Assembly (NCBI GenBank): GCA_030435675.1
Contig: CM059624.1
Coordinates: 13,168,769 to 13,232,768 of the forward strand
Direction of reading: 5' to 3'
Length of the DNA: 64,000 nucleotides
Origin: Steinernema hermaphroditum
Lineage: Eukaryota; Nematoda; Chromadorea; Rhabditida; Steinernematidae
A program made the translations under genes and the position numbers. The notes below the pieces were generated by a model that did not search any database, had not been told where the DNA came from, and saw only the letters and a program-made list of their open reading frames with translations. Below are positions 61,000-64,000 of the stretch, piece by piece; the first letter of the stretch is position 1, and the number at the start of each line of letters is the position of its first letter.

Positions 61000-61440
61000 T
61001 CAAAAACGCTCTTCCGTCCGCTCGTCTTGCAAGATGGTGGGACAAATTAGAGCCAACCCACTGGATGTCACAGTGGATAATTGTGCTCCAAATTCAAACA
61101 TCGAGCAATTAGGATAAGTGAGCCGTGGCTGAGGAGGAGGGCATCTGGCGAATGGCGAATTGAAACACTGGCAGCGTTGCCACAGAACGCGTGGTGGTGA
61201 GATCTGCGGCTTTATGGGTTTTAATAAATCAGACGGAACTGCGAAGCGAAGTACAAACCGTTCGATGGGGTATTTATTTGTTTTTGATTGACGGGGCGCA
61301 GAGCGATGGGATCGGGTGATGGGTGCGCCTCTCGAGGGAGTCGGGCGGGCAGAAAAAACGGCGGATCGAGGGATGACGTCGCGGAGACCTGCATAGTTTG
61401 AAAGACATTGAAAGAGGGAGTGAAGGGTGGGTGAAGGCAA
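61000..61440. promoter_or_regulatory. GC-rich repeat-poor island
   Basis: Contains GAGCAATTAGG, GGATGACGTCGCGG (a CRE-like core) and no CAAAAAT. A 155-codon open frame on the minus strand has low-complexity composition and no splice sites, so it is judged non-coding. Confidence 0.35.
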
Positions 61441-62296
61441 AATAGAGAAAATTGAATATGGTTGCATGCGATCAAAGTCCAGCGGTCAAAACAAACCTTT
61501 TGGTTCCGCTTTGCGATACCCCCTCAAATTGTATTCTTGGCATGGGGACGACGCGGAAGTTTGGCATACTTTTCATAATGAAACAAACAAGTTATTGTTC
61601 CTTTCCTTGTTTTTGCTGCAGCTTTTCAAAAATGTGACTCACGATAAAAGATCGAATATCCAGATTCCGATGAACGTTCCGATGAAAAAATTGAGCTGTG
61701 AATAGTAAATAAAGAAAATAAAATTAGTGCTATTCGCATTCCCGCCAGAACTGTTGTGTCGCGGAGAATGACCATACAGGTACAGGAAGTTATCGAACTG
61801 ATAAACACGAATCACTTATATGAAAGATTGTGGTGGAGGAAGGGTTTATGACACTCTCCAACACATAGAGGTCTCCTCTCGGCCAATGTAATCATTATCT
61901 TTCAAAAATTAGCTTGATATAGTTGCATCGTGGTGGTCGACCGGTCGAGTGGGATTCATCTTTCTCAATAAAAATACTCCTTATATGTACAATTGTAGAC
62001 AAAAAAGGCGTTTAGACAGTCTAGACGCCAACGTGTGACAACTGTCCTGGACTACCATCCTTCCAATTAGGCTTCCCCTACTTCGTTCCCGGGCTTTATT
62101 CGGTTTACCAACTACAACTGTATTCCTGGCATCGTGACCGAGTGCAGTGCCCAAAAATGGCAGCAACATATTTTCGAATTTCTCCATCACGGCTGTCAAT
62201 TTTTCACAAAAATGAACATAACCGAGGCATCTTCTGTTATTTTTAAACCGTTTTTCTACTTTGTCTGGTTAGGTACCCCACATCCTCAATCTCAAG

Positions 62297-62420
62297 AGTG
62301 ATGGGAATCGAGTCCCAAATCCAAACGAGTCCGAGTGCGAACTCGATGTCCAAAAATCCATCGAGTCCGAGTATCGAGACTCGGAGTACCGGACTCCTTT
62401 TCGGACTCGTTCCCATCACT
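62297..62420. mobile_element. MITE with AGTGATGGGAA ends
   Basis: 124 bases with inverted ends AGTGATGGGAA and TTCCCATCACT. The inside is built of repeated GAGTCCGAGT units on both strands. Flanks ATCTCAAG and GATCCCAA look related but one base out of register. It has no coding capacity. Confidence 0.6.
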
Positions 62421-64000
62421 GATCCCAAGAGTACAATTTCTGAGCTATAAACGCCCAGCGTAGTGTTTTCTTTACATCGAAAAAAACAGCGCTATAAGAC
62501 ACGCATCAAGATATAGACCAAAAATGAAACTGATCTCTGTTTTCGCATGTCGGTTCCTCTGCTTGAAAATATCATATTCTCGGAAAGGGAAGAGCAAAAC
62601 ACATGTCTACTCGTCGTGAAATAAGGAAACGTTCACTTCAAACGAGCTCATTATGTTTCTGAACAGACAAAGACGTCCCAGAGGGAGCACTTCAAAACAC
62701 CAGACAACACTCCACATGATGTGTAGGTGTAGGTCGTTGCTTGATGTGTAGGTCGTTGGTGACGGCCGTAAACGTAAAAAACGTAAAAAAGTAAACACCG
62801 TGAAGCACTTACACAACACAATGGGCGCAGTAGACCAACCACAATATTTGGAAACAAAGATCAAGAGAGATCAAAACAAAGAACGAGTTCCTCAATTTAC
62901 TCCATTAACTCCTCCGAGCGAACGAGATTCGACGACCCGACCACCACAAATGAGGAGTTCATCAAGGCGCAAAATTTAGCCCGAGCTACATTTGTAGATT
63001 TAAAAAAGAAGAGAAACTAAAAGCTTTCCGTTCGACGCTTAAATGAAACCCACCTGAGTTTACGACTTTTCGTCGTTGGCAAGTAAAAGTAGTAGACTGC
63101 ACTGGGTTTCAATCTAAAAGGTTCTAAAGATTTCAACCACTACCGACCAAAAATTTTGGAGTGGTAAAGCGTGGGCCGTTCTGAAAACAGATTTTCGGAT
63201 TCAGCCCAAGAGGAAGTCCACTAAACATTGAGAGTATCAAACGTTCCGCAAATCTCATGCGAATGTATCAGTCAAAAATGTAAAAGTGAATATGGATGTC
63301 GTCTTAATCATAGAAATGCTACAGATGTTTCTCATATAAGTGAACTTGAAAATATTAGTATTGTACTGTAACACGAATGGCGCATGATTTCACTGAATCC
63401 TTAGTGAAACTAAACGCACATTCTTGAGTCACCGTTTACAGCTTTGGAATGTCTAGTCCTGAATATTATGGAAGGTCTAGAGTCAACCAATATGTCCTGC
63501 GAAGAAGAACGTCTGGGCATCAAATAGGGGGCTATAGCAGGGATGAACTCAGAAAGATACGGCTTTGGTAAATCAGCGATTGGAACTTTACATAAGTGAT
63601 GCCTGTTTCGCCTATTTCTGTGGCAACCATTGTACATTCGTCCAAGGATGGCACAAAACAGTGAAAACGACAGGAAATAAGCCAGAATTGAACTGTTCTT
63701 TGAATGCAAAAATATGCGATATTCTTAAGTAAACTTAACTTAACTTCTTAGCTAATAGACCACAGGTTCAGATACTAAAAACAGAGTGACTTATATCACA
63801 GCGTCGCTCACCACGTGACTCGTCGAGACACTCCTTGACACATTTTAAGTGTCTTCTGAGTACCTCGTCGAGATAGTACGATGTGAGTGCAGCCCGAAAA
63901 CCTGTTACTACGATCACAATGAGCCAATTATATTCCACTTTTAAGTGTTTAAAATAGCCTAATTTCTCGGCGGAAACGATCGGATGTGCACGGTTCTGTG
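62421..64000. other. Non-coding to the window edge
   Basis: A short tandem repeat of GATGTGTAGGT and CGTTG at 62718-62760 and ACGTAAAAA at 62770-62790. Nothing else is recognised. Confidence 0.4.

Noticed and set aside
61000..61467. 155-codon minus-strand open frame
   Set aside because: Pro/Ser-rich low complexity, no motif, no splice sites, inside a GC-rich island where stops are rare by chance.
1..64000. CAAAAAT as sequencing homopolymer error
   Set aside because: Not fully excluded, but strand polarity, exact A5 length and conservation at equal places in diverged repeat copies argue against simple error.

Overview
The window looks like nuclear DNA of a nematode, most likely a clade V (strongylid/hookworm-type) parasite. 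The evidence is split genes with nematode-style splice sites and some very short introns (40 and 48 bases), a globin of the nematode type, an FMRFamide-receptor-like GPCR, an amnionless homologue, and an endonuclease/reverse-transcriptase LINE tail. Most of the 64 kb is repeat-rich non-coding DNA. Genes were found as exons joined by splice sites and reading phase, because no gene here is a single long ORF. The species call is inference.

Layout. 1-7 kb: SINE-like copies, diverged direct repeats and a fresh LINE insertion (6601-7020). 7.4-7.9 kb (-): the last three exons of a small single-pass membrane protein. A candidate first exon lies 18 kb away at 25.9 kb and fits in phase. 8-30 kb: repeat clusters, a mariner remnant with a SINE nested in it, a decayed Tc1-type fragment, and several GC-rich repeat-poor islands that look regulatory. 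30.5-31.2 kb (+): an unidentified coding-like ORF broken by a frameshift. 32.5-33.8 kb (+): the first two coding exons of an amnionless homologue. 34.9-35.6 kb (-): the last three exons of a globin. 37.4-49.9 kb (-): a complete seven-exon GPCR gene (368 aa) with a 9.2 kb first intron. 50-64 kb: repeats, GC-rich islands, MITEs and one orphan exon-like block.

Relations. The globin, GPCR and single-pass membrane protein share the minus strand; amnionless is on the plus strand. Nothing shows an operon: the globin and GPCR are separated by about 1.8 kb of duplicated repeat DNA. The likely roles (peptide signalling, oxygen/redox binding, endocytic receptor assembly) do not form one pathway.

Two signals stand out beyond the genes. 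First, the heptamer CAAAAAT is hugely over-represented on the plus strand only: about 42 in the first 12.4 kb and about 37 in the last 12 kb by hand count, against 2 and 1 for its reverse complement. It avoids exons, GC-rich islands and young insertions. Second, one family of about 0.5 kb non-autonomous retroposons has target-site duplications of 11-12 bases and a 3' stem-loop whose paired bases change together between copies.
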